Shown here: in pieces, positions 35,619 to 43,817 of the stretch
Layout of the letters: each line of letters starts with the position of its first letter
How positions within the stretch are numbered: position 1 is the stretch's first letter
Origin: Methylobacterium sp. Leaf123
Lineage (GTDB): Bacteria; Pseudomonadota; Alphaproteobacteria; Rhizobiales; Beijerinckiaceae
Length of the DNA: 64,000 nucleotides
Assembly (NCBI RefSeq): GCF_001423405.1
Contig: NZ_LMNS01000002.1
Location: 103,516 to 167,515 of the forward strand
Direction of reading: 5' to 3'
Made by a program: the position numbers and the translations under genes
Notes under the pieces: model-generated
Told to the model about the DNA's origin: nothing
Database searches by the model: none
What the model saw: the letters and a program-made list of their open reading frames with translations, nothing else

Positions 35619-36125
35619 ATGGACCTCGACAGCCCATATCCAATCGCCAGCGAGAGCGGACCGCCGGTCCAGCCCTCCGAATGGGCCCTGTTCGACGTCG
35701 AGGTCAGGCACGACGACGCAGTGGGCCTGGTGAAGCAAGCCGCGGACACGATCCATGACTTGCAGCGCTGGAAGGAGATGATCGAGCCGCAGGCGCTGAA
35801 CCTGATTCAGAGCGTCCAGCAGGAGCGCGTCCGGTGGCAATCGGAACGATCGGCGCTGATGAACGAAATCAACGAGTGCCGGCTGACGATCACCGCGACG
35901 AAGATGGCCCTACGAACGGCGCTGTCGGAAAAGGAGACCCTGTCGCGTCGCTATCATGAGGCGAAAGCGGCGGCGGCCTCGTCCGAGACGCGCGCCCGCG
36001 CGGCGGAGGAGCTGCTCGCCTTCATCTACAAGACCTTCAACGTCGAGCTGAGCGCGCATCCGGTCACAGGACGGATCGCCCCAATCCCCTTCGATCCCGC
36101 CGGCCAGCGCCCCTCGCCCGAGTAG
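35619..36125 (+). CDS. Coiled-coil protein, third of three, related to the previous gene
   Basis: 168-aa soluble protein. A short N-terminus is followed by helix from about residue 28 (HDDAVGLVKQAADTIHDL) to 145, with the pattern RARAAEELLAFIYKTFNVEL near the end, matching the AEAR..EAETWLVRIYDAVF block of the upstream gene. The last 25 residues are Pro-rich. Start spacing of 17 nt from the previous stop suggests one operon. It has no homologue I recognise. Confidence 0.75.
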   Translation: MDLDSPYPIASESGPPVQPSEWALFDVEVRHDDAVGLVKQAADTIHDLQRWKEMIEPQALNLIQSVQQERVRWQSERSALMNEINECRLTITATKMALRTALSEKETLSRRYHEAKAAAASSETRARAAEELLAFIYKTFNVELSAHPVTGRIAPIPFDPAGQRPSPE

Positions 36126-36226
36126 CGGCAACGCTCTTGCTTGGCCCAGGCCCCAAGCACCAAGCCCTCGCTCGGACGCCGCCTCTCGCGCCGAAGCCGT
36201 TTAGGCCGGGACTGCGGAGTTGCACG

Positions 36227-37603
36227 ATGCCGACGCCTTCGACCACGCTCGACAAGAGCCTCAATGCCTTCCATCTCTGGGGCATCGCCGTCGGGCTCGT
36301 GATCTCGGGCGAGTATTTCGGGTGGAGCTACGGCTGGGCGCAGGCCGGCACCCTCGGCTTTCTCGTCACCACGCTGGGCGTGGCCGCGATGTATGTCGCC
36401 TTCATCTTCAGCTTCACCGAACTCACCACCGCGATCCCGCAGGCGGGCGGCCCCTTCGCCTATGCCCTGCGTGCCTTCGGGCCCACGGGGGCGGCACTGG
36501 CCGGCTACGCGACGCTGATCGAGTTCGTGTTCGCGCCGCCCGCGATCGCGCTTGCCATCGGCGCCTATCTCAACGTCCAGTATCCGAGCCTCGACCCGAA
36601 GCACGCGGCGCTCGGCGCCTATCTGCTGTTCATGGGCCTCAACATCGTCGGCGTGCGCATCGCCGCCACCTTCGAGCTGTTCGTCACCGTGCTGGCGGTG
36701 GCCGAGCTTCTGGTCTTCATGGGCGTCGTCGCCCCGGCCTTCCGCCTCGACAACTTCACGGACGGCGGCTGGGCCGGAGCAGACACGTTCGGTCCGGCGG
36801 CCATCGGCGGCATCTTCGCCGCGATCCCCTTCGCGATCTGGTTCTTCCTCGCCATCGAGGGCGTGGCCATGGCCGCGGAGGAAGCGAAGGACCCCAAGCG
36901 CACCATCCCTATCGCCTACATCACCGGCGTGCTGACGCTCACCGCCCTCGCCTTCGGGGTTATGCTGTTCGCCGGGGCCGCCGGGGACTGGAAGAGCCTG
37001 TCCGACCTCAACGATCCCCTGCCCCAGGCGATGAAGCGGGTGGTGGGCGAGTCGAGCGGCTGGCTGCACATGCTGGTCTGGCTCGGCCTGTTCGGCCTCG
37101 TCGCCTCGTTCCACGGCATCATCATGGGCTATGCCCGCCAGATCTTCGCGCTCGCCCGCGCCGGCTTCCTGCCCGCCCTGTTCGCGCGGGTGCATCCGCG
37201 CTTCCAGACCCCGCACATCGCGACGCTGGCGGGCGGCATCGTCGGCATCGCCGCGATCTACAGCGACAGCCTGATCAGCGTCGCCGGGCAGTCCCTCACC
37301 GCCGGCATCGTGACGATGGCGGTGTTCGGCGCGCTCACCATGTACGTCATGAGCATGGCCGCGCTGTTCCGCCTTCGCGCCAGCGAGCCGGATCTCGCTC
37401 GGCCCTACCGCGCGCCGCTCTATCCCTACGCGCCGGCCTTCGCGCTCGTCATGGCCGTGGTCTGCCTCGGGGCGCTCATCGTCTACAACCCACTGATCTT
37501 CGCGATCTTCGCAGCCATCATGGGCATCGCCGTACTGCTGGTGCGGCTCGTGGCCAAGCCCGCAGCGCCGGCGACGATTTCCGCCTTCGATCCGGCGATC
37601 TAG
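36227..37603 (+). CDS. eat: Ethanolamine permease (APC superfamily)
   Basis: 458-aa membrane transporter with about twelve helices, taking up ethanolamine. The APC-type first helix reads LWGIAVGLVISGEYFGWSYG, with later signatures ELTTAIPQAGGPFAYALRAF (helix 2-3), FAIWFFLAIEGVAMAAEE and ARAGFLPALFARVHPRFQTP. The ATG at 36227 (MPTPSTTLDK) has GGAG about ten bases upstream and is preferred to the in-frame codon at 36137. No ethanolamine ammonia-lyase genes are adjacent, so the physiological role rests on the family. Confidence 0.9.
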   Translation: MPTPSTTLDKSLNAFHLWGIAVGLVISGEYFGWSYGWAQAGTLGFLVTTLGVAAMYVAFIFSFTELTTAIPQAGGPFAYALRAFGPTGAALAGYATLIEFVFAPPAIALAIGAYLNVQYPSLDPKHAALGAYLLFMGLNIVGVRIAATFELFVTVLAVAELLVFMGVVAPAFRLDNFTDGGWAGADTFGPAAIGGIFAAIPFAIWFFLAIEGVAMAAEEAKDPKRTIPIAYITGVLTLTALAFGVMLFAGAAGDWKSLSDLNDPLPQAMKRVVGESSGWLHMLVWLGLFGLVASFHGIIMGYARQIFALARAGFLPALFARVHPRFQTPHIATLAGGIVGIAAIYSDSLISVAGQSLTAGIVTMAVFGALTMYVMSMAALFRLRASEPDLARPYRAPLYPYAPAFALVMAVVCLGALIVYNPLIFAIFAAIMGIAVLLVRLVAKPAAPATISAFDPAI

Positions 37604-37926
37604 GTTCAAGATTCAACTAGCTTGACCATACGAGGGGCCGCATTCGACCCCTTGCGGACATTTGACCCGCTTCCGCCGAAGGTCCGGATGTGCTGGAAAG
37701 CGGAGATTGGCTCGCCGCCCGCAAGCGGAGGTTCCGCCTTGCGCCCATTTCAGCCATCCGACCAATCTCGGCGGTTTCGCTGAAACGGACGTTCGCTGGC
37801 GATCTGTCATGCAGCTCCTGCATTCCGATCAGCTTGGCCCACCTGATCAAGCAGTGCGTGATGAAGCCGCAATAATGGAGGAGGCGTGCCAGTTCCGGCG
37901 GCCACGACGAGACCAAGGATAGGGCT
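37604..37926. other. Gap with only degenerate coding-like sequence
   Basis: The segment contains out-of-frame fragments of short open frames on both strands but no ORF with a plausible start and ribosome binding site. Fragments of this kind, with recurring short peptides, are seen as decayed repeats in Hyphomicrobiales genomes. I record no gene here. Confidence 0.4.
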
Positions 37927-38199
37927 ATGTCGTATCTGGACCTTGCGAGGCTCTTTATTGCTTCGGCACTTGCCCTCGGTCTCGGAAGTGGAGCCCAGTC
38001 TGCTCTACTCAGCAATTCTCGGCTTGCGATCGAAGCGTCTGGCGTAGCTGACGGGCTGGTCATCCAGACCCAGACCCTTGGAATGCAGCGTCGCAATGAC
38101 CGGCGGATGGACCGCCACGACAGACGGATGGACCGACAGGTGAATAGGCAGGAAAGGAGGATGGATCGGCACGACCGACGCATGGAGCGACGTTACTGA
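37927..38199 (+). CDS. Small secreted-type protein with Arg/Asp/Met repeats
   Basis: 90-aa protein. A hydrophobic stretch (residues 7-25, LARLFIASALALGLGSGAQ) ending in a possible AQSA signal-peptidase site looks like a signal peptide. The second half repeats R-R-M-D-R-H-D-R-R-M about every 7-14 residues, with RRMDRHD occurring twice exactly. The ATG follows AAGGATAGGG. Composition of the tail is extreme (Arg/Asp/Met/His/Gln), suggesting a nucleic-acid or metal-binding surface, or simply a low-complexity region. No family recognised. Confidence 0.55.
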   Translation: MSYLDLARLFIASALALGLGSGAQSALLSNSRLAIEASGVADGLVIQTQTLGMQRRNDRRMDRHDRRMDRQVNRQERRMDRHDRRMERRY

Positions 38200-38211
38200 T
38201 ACGATCCGTCG

Positions 38212-38820
38212 ATGCCCCAGCCTCCCTCTACATCTACCCCGATGACCGCACCTTCAAAGCCTGCCGACCATGCTGATGGCTGGACTCACCGGATTGGGCG
38301 CTGGCTCCTCACAGAGGTCAAGCGGATCCTCGGCATCTTCGCCTATCTCTGGGTCGTCTTCGGGCTTCTCATCCTGCACGAACACATCGTGCTGTCGCGC
38401 CATGGCATGGGGTATGGGTTTTACGGGCTGGCTTTCATCAATGCCTGGATCTTGGCGAAGGTTATGCTCGTGGGCGAGAGCCTAGATATGCTCCCCATCT
38501 TCCGAGGACGACCGTTGATCTTTCCAATCCTTGCCCGATCCTTCGTATTTGCAGCACTCCTGGTATGTGCCTATGCCATCGAGAAGATGGCGTTTGGTCT
38601 CTGGCATGGGAAGACGTTGGCTGGGAGCGTGCCAGTCATCGGCGGTGGGGGGGCCCGTGGGGTCGCGTCGGTCGGCCTCATCATGGCCGTGGCTCTGATC
38701 CCCTATTTTGCGTTCCGGGAACTCGGCCGGGTGCTGGGGCGAGAACGCTTGCGAACCATCCTGTTCCAGGACGGGGCAGCAATAACCCTCCCGGACCAAG
38801 AGACACCAAGGGTGCCCTGA
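38212..38820 (+). CDS. Multi-pass membrane protein, unknown function
   Basis: 202-aa protein with four or five membrane helices (about residues 38-58, 68-88, 108-128, 135-160). The cytoplasmic N-terminus is Pro/Ser-rich. The ribosome binding site before ATG 38212 is weak; a second ATG at 38242 is possible. It follows the repeat protein by 12 nt and may share its transcript. Its G+C content and codon use are lower than those of core genes nearby, in agreement with an accessory patch next to the IS element. I recognise no family. Confidence 0.6.
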   Translation: MPQPPSTSTPMTAPSKPADHADGWTHRIGRWLLTEVKRILGIFAYLWVVFGLLILHEHIVLSRHGMGYGFYGLAFINAWILAKVMLVGESLDMLPIFRGRPLIFPILARSFVFAALLVCAYAIEKMAFGLWHGKTLAGSVPVIGGGGARGVASVGLIMAVALIPYFAFRELGRVLGRERLRTILFQDGAAITLPDQETPRVP

Positions 38821-38896
38821 TCGGTCGGCAGGCGAAAATTATCTTTCACAGTTAACGGGTGCTGGTCGGCCTACCGCTACCACTCACCGACCGCTA

Positions 38897-39771
38897 GGGC
38901 GTGTGGACATTTACCGGAGCCATAGGACGATGGCGGCCAGCGTGACGACGGCAGCATAGTTGCGCGCGGTCTTCTCGTATCGGGTGGCGACGCGGCGGAA
39001 CTGCTTGAGCTTGGCAAAGCAGCACTCGACCAGATGGCGCTCTTGGTAGAGCGTCTTGTCGAGATCGTACTTCCTGGCGCGCGAGGGATTGTTCGGGATC
39101 ACGGCCTTTGCGCCCTTATCGGAGGCGAGCTTGCGCAACCGGTCGCTGTCGTAGGCGGCATCAGCCAAGATCACGTTGGCCGGTAGGTCCTTCAGCAGCA
39201 TCTCGGCCTGCGGTGCCTCGCCTTTCTGGCCGGCTGTGAGGGTAAAACGCACCGGGCAGCCGAGCCCGCGCACTGCCAGATGGATCTTGGTGCTCAGGCC
39301 GCCACGTGAGCGGCCGAGCGCCTGATCCGGCCCTGGCTCGGACAAGGGGCGATCTCCAGCCCCCCTTTTTTCGCGCCCGCCGCATGTTGGTGGGCGCGCA
39401 CAATGGTGGAATCCACAATCAGATACTCGAAGTCGGGATCGTCCGACATCGCCGCGAAGATGCGCCACCACACGCCCTTCCGGCTCCAGCGGCTGAAGCG
39501 GCGGAACACGCTGTTCCACTCGCAGAACGCCTCAGGCAGATCGCGCCAGGGCGAGCCGGTGCGCACGAGCCACAAAACGCCTTCGACGAACATGCGGTTA
39601 TCGCGCCCGGTCGAGCCACGCTGATCGGGACGACCGATGATCAGCGGCGCCATCCGCTCCCACTGCGCGTCGCTGAGAACAAGGCGATCCTGAACGCTCA
39701 AGGCTGTCCTCCAAAAGACAGCTTTGAATCACGGCTTACTCAACGCGTGAACACCAAGAGTCCACGCGGCC
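38897..39771. mobile_element. IS5-family (IS427-type) insertion sequence, complete
   Basis: 875-bp element. Ends are imperfect inverted repeats: GGGCGTGTGGAC at the left and GGCCGCGTGGAC (complement) at the right. Both ends abut CTAG (38894-38897 and 39771-39774), so a TA duplication within a CTAG target fits the family. The transposase is encoded on the minus strand in two overlapping frames. It is inserted directly beside palindromic repeat B copy 2. Confidence 0.88.
38911..39701 (-). CDS. IS5-family transposase made by programmed frameshift
   Basis: The N-terminal frame is 39701 to 39294 (MSVQDRLVLSDAQWERMAPL), and the C-terminal frame ends at 38911. They join through A6G6 at 39360-39371, a slippery run typical of the IS427 group, giving about 262 aa. 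The DDE residues are visible: Asp in FEYLIVDSTIVRAHQH, Asp in NVILADAAYDSDRL and Glu in RHLVECCFAKLKQFRRVATR. Both frames look intact, so the element may still be active. OrfA contains the helix-turn-helix-like N-terminus and OrfB the rest of the RNase H-like domain. Confidence 0.88.
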
Positions 39772-39775
39772 TAGT

Positions 39776-39816
39776 GCATCGTCCTGAAAGGTGGCTGCCG
39801 GCTTTCGGGGCGATGC
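39776..39816. repeat. Short palindromic repeat B, copy 2
   Basis: Arms GCATCGTCCTGAAA and TTTCGGGGCGATGC enclose 13 bases. It begins two bases after the CTAG in which the IS is inserted. It matches the 3569-3614 copy in GCATCGTC.TGAAAGGTGGC.GCCGG. It lies between the IS and the aldo/keto reductase stop, where it could fold as a transcript-end hairpin. Confidence 0.7.
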
Positions 39817-39822
39817 TCTCGA

Positions 39823-40839
39823 TCACGCGCGGTAAGCGCCCTGCCGCTCCAGCATCCAGCCGGGATATTCCGGCGGTAGGCGGGTCGCCGCGTCGAGCCG
39901 GGCGAGGTCGTCGGCATTGAGCCGTACACGCGTGGCGCCGATATTGTCCTCAAGCTGCCCGATGCGCTTGGCGCCGACGATGACGCTGGTGACCACATCC
40001 CGGTGTAGGAGCCACGCGAGGGCCACCTGCGCCACGCGGCACCCTTTCGCCTCAGCGATCGACCGCATGGCGTCCAGGGCGACGGCGCCGCGCGTCCGAT
40101 CGACCGGCGGGAAATCGAAGGTGGTGCGCCGCCCGTCCGCCGCCGCGCCCTCGCCGTCATACTTGCCCGAGAGATAGCCGCCGGCGAGCGGGCTCCACAC
40201 CATCAGCCCCACGCCCTCGGCGGTCAGCATCGGCGCGATCTCGCGCTCCAGATCGCGCCCGACCAGGGTGTAATAGGCCTGAAGCGAGACGAGGGGCGCG
40301 AGCCGGCGCATCTCGGCGATGCCCACCGCCTTCATCACCTGCCACGCCGCCCAGTTCGACAGGCCGAGGTAGCGGACATGGCCGTGGCGCACGAGGGTGT
40401 CGAGCGCCTCCAGCGTCTCGACGATCGGGGTCGCCGGATCGAAGCCGTGGATCTGGTAGAGGTCGATATGGTCGAGGCCGAGCCGGGCGAGGCTCGCCTT
40501 GCACTGGCTGAGGATGTGCCCGCGCGAGGCGCCGCGGGCATTGGGCCCCTCGCCCATCGGACCCAGCACCTTGGTGGCGATCACCACGTCGTCGCGGGGG
40601 ATGCCGAGATTTTTGAGCGACTGGCCGAGGATGCGCTCGCTCATCCCGCCCGCGTAGACATTGGCGGTGTCGATGAAGTTGATGCCGGCGTCGAATGCGG
40701 TCTTCACGAGGGTGTCGGCCTCGTCCTGACCGAGCCGGCCGATCTGGCCCCAGAAACCGTCGCTTCCGCCGAAAGTCATGGTGCCGAGGCAGAGTTCGGA
40801 CACGAACAGGCCGCTCCGGCCGAGGGGGCGTAGGCGCAT
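39823..40839 (-). CDS. Aldo/keto reductase
   Basis: 338-aa NADPH-dependent oxidoreductase (TIM barrel). Catalytic tetrad positions are visible: Asp in FIDTANVYAGG, Tyr in the same segment, Lys in VVIATKVLGPMG and His in IDLYQIHGFDP. The cofactor-binding end reads VIVGAKRIGQLEDNIGAT. The ATG at 40839 gives MRLRPLGRSGLFVSELCLGT, the family start. A longer open frame upstream is a shadow of the AraC gene. The AraC-type regulator is divergent 147 nt away and probably controls it. Confidence 0.92.
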   Translation of the reverse strand: MRLRPLGRSGLFVSELCLGTMTFGGSDGFWGQIGRLGQDEADTLVKTAFDAGINFIDTANVYAGGMSERILGQSLKNLGIPRDDVVIATKVLGPMGEGPNARGASRGHILSQCKASLARLGLDHIDLYQIHGFDPATPIVETLEALDTLVRHGHVRYLGLSNWAAWQVMKAVGIAEMRRLAPLVSLQAYYTLVGRDLEREIAPMLTAEGVGLMVWSPLAGGYLSGKYDGEGAAADGRRTTFDFPPVDRTRGAVALDAMRSIAEAKGCRVAQVALAWLLHRDVVTSVIVGAKRIGQLEDNIGATRVRLNADDLARLDAATRLPPEYPGWMLERQGAYRA

Positions 40840-40986
40840 GGAGAGATCTCCGTCTGGAAGGGACGCCCCCTGATACGGCGTCCGCGGCGTCGCGCGCACG
40901 GCCGATCCTCTCAAGCCCTTGCCCGATCCTCTCAGGGCCGCATTCCCATGATGCGCGGGCAGCGCCGGCGCGCTAAGTTCTGAACG

Positions 40987-41898
40987 ATGACGACCGACCT
41001 TTCCGGCCTCACGGCGCTGATCGAACGGCAATGGCATCGCTTCGGCCGGGAGACGCCGGCCGACGGGTTGCTGCTCAACCGCGCCGAGGCGCCGAGCGGG
41101 CCGATCCGCTCGGTCTACCGCCCCTCCTTCTGCGTCGTGGCGCAGGGCGCCAAGGCGACGCTGCTCGGGGAAACCGCCTTCCGTTACGCTGCGGGTCAAG
41201 CGCTGTTCGCCTCCCTCGATCTGGCCGTCACGGCGCGGATCACAGAGGCGAGCCCGGCGCGGCCCTATCTCGCGCTGAGCCTCGCGATCGACCTCGACGC
41301 CCTGGCCGACCTGCTCAGCGCCCAGGCGGAAACCCTCACAGAGGCGGCAGCACCCGCCCCGGCTTTCGCGCCGCTGCGCACCGTCACGCTCGACCCCGAT
41401 CTGTGCGATCCTCTCGCGCGGCTTCTGACCCTGCTCGATCACCCGCGCGACCTGCCGGTGCTGGCGCCATTGATCGGACGGGAAATCGTCTGGCGCCTGC
41501 TCGGCGGTCCGCTCGGCCCGGCCCTGCGGCAGCTCGGCCTGCCCGAGAGCCACGCCGCGCGGATCGGCCGGGCGACGGCCTGGATCCGCGAGCACTATGC
41601 AGAGACCCTGCGCGTGGCCGATCTGGCGGCGCGGGCGCGCATGAGCCCCGCGAGCTTCCACCGCCATTTCAAGGCCGTTACGACGATGACGCCGGTCCAG
41701 TTCCAGAAGCAGGTCCGGCTTCACGAGGCGCGGCGCCTGCTGCTCGCCGCCGGAGACGTGGCGGGCGTGGGCTACGCCATCGGCTACGAGAGCCCGTCGC
41801 AGTTCAGCCGCGACTATCGCCGCCTGTTCGGAGCCCCACCGGGCCGGGACGGCGCCGCGATCCGCGCGCGTCTCACGGCCGAGCCGATGCTGCCGTGA
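40987..41898 (+). CDS. AraC-family transcriptional regulator
   Basis: 303-aa DNA-binding regulator. The N-terminal effector domain begins around RPSFCVVAQGAKATLLGE and matches the AraC_N type of regulators that control aldo/keto reductase genes. The C-terminal part (about residues 195-295) has two helix-turn-helix units: LRVADLAARARMSPASFHRH and DVAGVGYAIGYESPSQFSRD. The divergent position next to the aldo/keto reductase is the classic arrangement for a local regulator, so AKR is the likely target. Confidence 0.92.
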   Translation: MTTDLSGLTALIERQWHRFGRETPADGLLLNRAEAPSGPIRSVYRPSFCVVAQGAKATLLGETAFRYAAGQALFASLDLAVTARITEASPARPYLALSLAIDLDALADLLSAQAETLTEAAAPAPAFAPLRTVTLDPDLCDPLARLLTLLDHPRDLPVLAPLIGREIVWRLLGGPLGPALRQLGLPESHAARIGRATAWIREHYAETLRVADLAARARMSPASFHRHFKAVTTMTPVQFQKQVRLHEARRLLLAAGDVAGVGYAIGYESPSQFSRDYRRLFGAPPGRDGAAIRARLTAEPMLP

Positions 41899-41917
41899 TC
41901 GCGTCCGTTTGGGGGGC

Positions 41918-42002
41918 TGGTGCGGGTAGAGGGAATCGAACCCCCACGCCTTTCGGCTGGCGATTTTGAGTCGCCCGCGTCTACCAATTCCGCCATACCC
42001 GC
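41918..42002 (-). tRNA. tRNA-Leu(CAA)
   Basis: 85 nt including an encoded CCA end. The acceptor stem pairs GCGGGTA with TACCCGC, the D-arm contains GGAATTGGTAGACGC, and the anticodon stem GGCGA/TCGCC carries the loop CTCAAAA with anticodon CAA. A long variable arm (CAGCCGAAAGGCG region) marks a class II tRNA. The T-arm reads GGGGGTTCGATTCCCTC. Confidence 0.93.
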
Positions 42003-42133
42003 GACGCACGCGCCTCTTGGCACAAGCCGGGGCGACGGACCAGAGCGAATTTTTTCCGCATCGGGCATGACCCTCGCGTCCGTGGCGCATCTGTGCTGAA
42101 AGGGCTCCGCTTCCCGGACCCCAACGAGGCCCC

Positions 42134-42715
42134 ATGATCCGCCGGCTCTACGAGTGGATACTCGCGCTCGCCGCCAAGCCGTCCGCGCCCTGGGCGCTCG
42201 GGGCGGTGGCCTTTGCCGAGAGTTCGTTCTTCCCCGTACCGCCGGACGCGATGCTGGTGCCGATGGCGGTGAGCCGGCCCGACCGGGTGTGGCTCTACGC
42301 GGCCATCGCCACCGTCGCCTCGGTGCTTGGCGGGCTGCTCGGCTACGCCATCGGCGCACTGCTGTTCGATTCGGTCGGGCTGTGGCTGTTCAACCTCTAC
42401 GGGCTCGCCGACAAGGCCGACACCTTCCAGGCCTCCTACGCCACCTACGGGCATTGGGTGATCCTGCTGAAGGGCCTCACCCCGATCCCCTACAAGCTCG
42501 TCACCATCACCTCAGGCTTCGCGCATTACTCGCTGTTCTGGTTCATGCTGCTCTCGGTCATCACCCGCGGGGCACGCTTCTTCCTGCTGGCCTGGCTGCT
42601 CGGGCGCTACGGCATCGGCATCCGCGCGGTGCTCGACCGGCACCTCAACGTGGTGGCGGGGCTGTTCGCCGCGGTGGTGATCCTGGGCTTCGTCGCCTTC
42701 AAGGTGATGCTGTGA
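42134..42715 (+). CDS. YqaA/DedA-like (SNARE-associated) membrane protein
   Basis: 193-aa inner-membrane protein with five or six helices. The VTT/DedA-type core reads GAVAFAESSFFPVPPDAMLV (residues about 22-41), then GLLGYAIGALLFDSVG and GLTPIPYKLVTITSGF. Family members act in membrane lipid handling. The final TGA overlaps the dsbB start (GTGA), so the pair is translationally coupled. It begins 131 nt downstream of the tRNA-Leu gene, on the opposite strand. Confidence 0.85.
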   Translation: MIRRLYEWILALAAKPSAPWALGAVAFAESSFFPVPPDAMLVPMAVSRPDRVWLYAAIATVASVLGGLLGYAIGALLFDSVGLWLFNLYGLADKADTFQASYATYGHWVILLKGLTPIPYKLVTITSGFAHYSLFWFMLLSVITRGARFFLLAWLLGRYGIGIRAVLDRHLNVVAGLFAAVVILGFVAFKVML

Positions 42716-43236
42716 GCCGCATACCCCTGCGCGCTGCGGCACTCGTCGTGGCCTTGGGTGCCGCGCTCACCGTCGGCGGCGCCCTCGTGTTCGAGCACGG
42801 CCTCGGCTACGTGCCGTGCAAGCTCTGCCTGACGGAGCGGGTGCCCTACTACCTCGCCGCGCCGCTCGCGCTCGCTGCTGCTCTGCTTCCGCCGCGGCTC
42901 GCGCGCTTCGTCCTCGGCCTTGTGGCCTTGGTGCTGATCTACGGCGCCGGCCTCGGCGTGTATCACGCGGGCGCGGAGTGGGGGTTCTGGCCCGGCCCCA
43001 GCGATTGCGGCGGCGGGTCCGGCGCCGGACCGGCGGACGTATCCGACTTCCTGAAGAACCTCGAGAATGTGCGGCCGGTCGATTGCACGGCCGCCGCGTG
43101 GCGCTTCCTCGGCCTCTCGCTCGCCGGCTGGAACGCGATGATCGCGGCCGGCCTCGGCCTCTTCGCCGCGGCGGCCGCGCTCGTTGCCCGGGTCTCGGCT
43201 CAGCCGTCGAGGGGGCCGCACCAGCCGGGCAGGTAG
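42712..43236 (+). CDS. dsbB: Disulfide bond formation protein DsbB
   Basis: 174-aa inner-membrane quinone-linked oxidase that reoxidises DsbA. A GTG start overlaps the YqaA stop. Four membrane helices are visible. The first redox pair is C36-K-L-C39, directly after a periplasmic loop, and the second pair is C99 and C125 in the second loop, as in the family. The ending overlaps the convergent ParB-like gene by 37 nt. No dsbA gene is adjacent. Confidence 0.92.
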   Translation: MSRIPLRAAALVVALGAALTVGGALVFEHGLGYVPCKLCLTERVPYYLAAPLALAAALLPPRLARFVLGLVALVLIYGAGLGVYHAGAEWGFWPGPSDCGGGSGAGPADVSDFLKNLENVRPVDCTAAAWRFLGLSLAGWNAMIAAGLGLFAAAAALVARVSAQPSRGPHQPGR

Positions 43237-43817
43237 CCGGCATCGGGCGCTTTCGCGAGTTGCAGCGCCCGCTCCAGCGCCGCGGTGAAGTCGCGGTCGA
43301 CCGCTTTGCGCTTCATGTTGCGCCGGAGATAGTCGGCCCACAGGAACTCGCTGAACGGCGTCGTATCCTTGGCGAACCCGCCGGCCCGGCGCAGCTCACC
43401 CGCGAGGCTGCGGAACGGGTCGTCGGCAAGATCGGCGACCCCCTTCGGGATGTCGTCGAAGCCGACCCGCTGACCGGCGGCGTCGTAGGGATGGACCCAG
43501 GATTTGTGGTCGGCCACCGTCCAGAAGGCGTCCTTGTCGAGCTTGTGCAGGTCGGCGACCACGGTCACGAGCACGTTCTCCTCGCCCTCTTCCTGCAAGG
43601 CGCGGGCGAGGTGGTGGTGGTCGATCACGAAGTGCTTCTTCTTGGGGCCCAGCAGCACCGGTATCATGTGCGAGCCGAGGAACTCCGCCTTCTTCTCGGG
43701 ATCGTGCGCCCGCCAGCGGCGTCGCTTCTCCTCCACCTCGCGGTAGCCCACCGTGATCTGCGTCGGGCGCAGTTCCGCGATCGGCACGGAGATGAGCAAG
43801 GGTTCGCGCGGCGCCAT
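43200..43817 (-). CDS. ParB-like nuclease domain protein (ParBc_2 type)
   Basis: 205-aa protein. A ParB/sulfiredoxin-like fold is suggested by ISVPIAELRPTQITVGYREV, PVLLGPKKKHFVIDHHHLARAL (nucleotide-binding-like motif) and later LADDPFRSLAGELRRAGGFA with FLWADYLRRNM. It is a stand-alone member, unrelated to the chromosome-partition ParB. The ATG at 43817 gives MAPREPLLISVP; the frame is open 28 codons further but that part is Gly/Pro-rich. Its 3' end overlaps dsbB (convergent, 37 nt). Function unknown. Confidence 0.85.
   Translation of the reverse strand: MAPREPLLISVPIAELRPTQITVGYREVEEKRRRWRAHDPEKKAEFLGSHMIPVLLGPKKKHFVIDHHHLARALQEEGEENVLVTVVADLHKLDKDAFWTVADHKSWVHPYDAAGQRVGFDDIPKGVADLADDPFRSLAGELRRAGGFAKDTTPFSEFLWADYLRRNMKRKAVDRDFTAALERALQLAKAPDAGYLPGWCGPLDG

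Noticed and set aside
37604..37926. Candidate small genes on both strands after the ethanolamine permease
   Set aside because: No ribosome binding sites and mutually overlapping frames; sequence looks like degenerate repeat material.
39823..42135. 770-codon frame containing the aldo/keto reductase plus a long N-terminal extension
   Set aside because: The extension crosses the AraC gene and tRNA-Leu antisense. The reductase starts at 40839.
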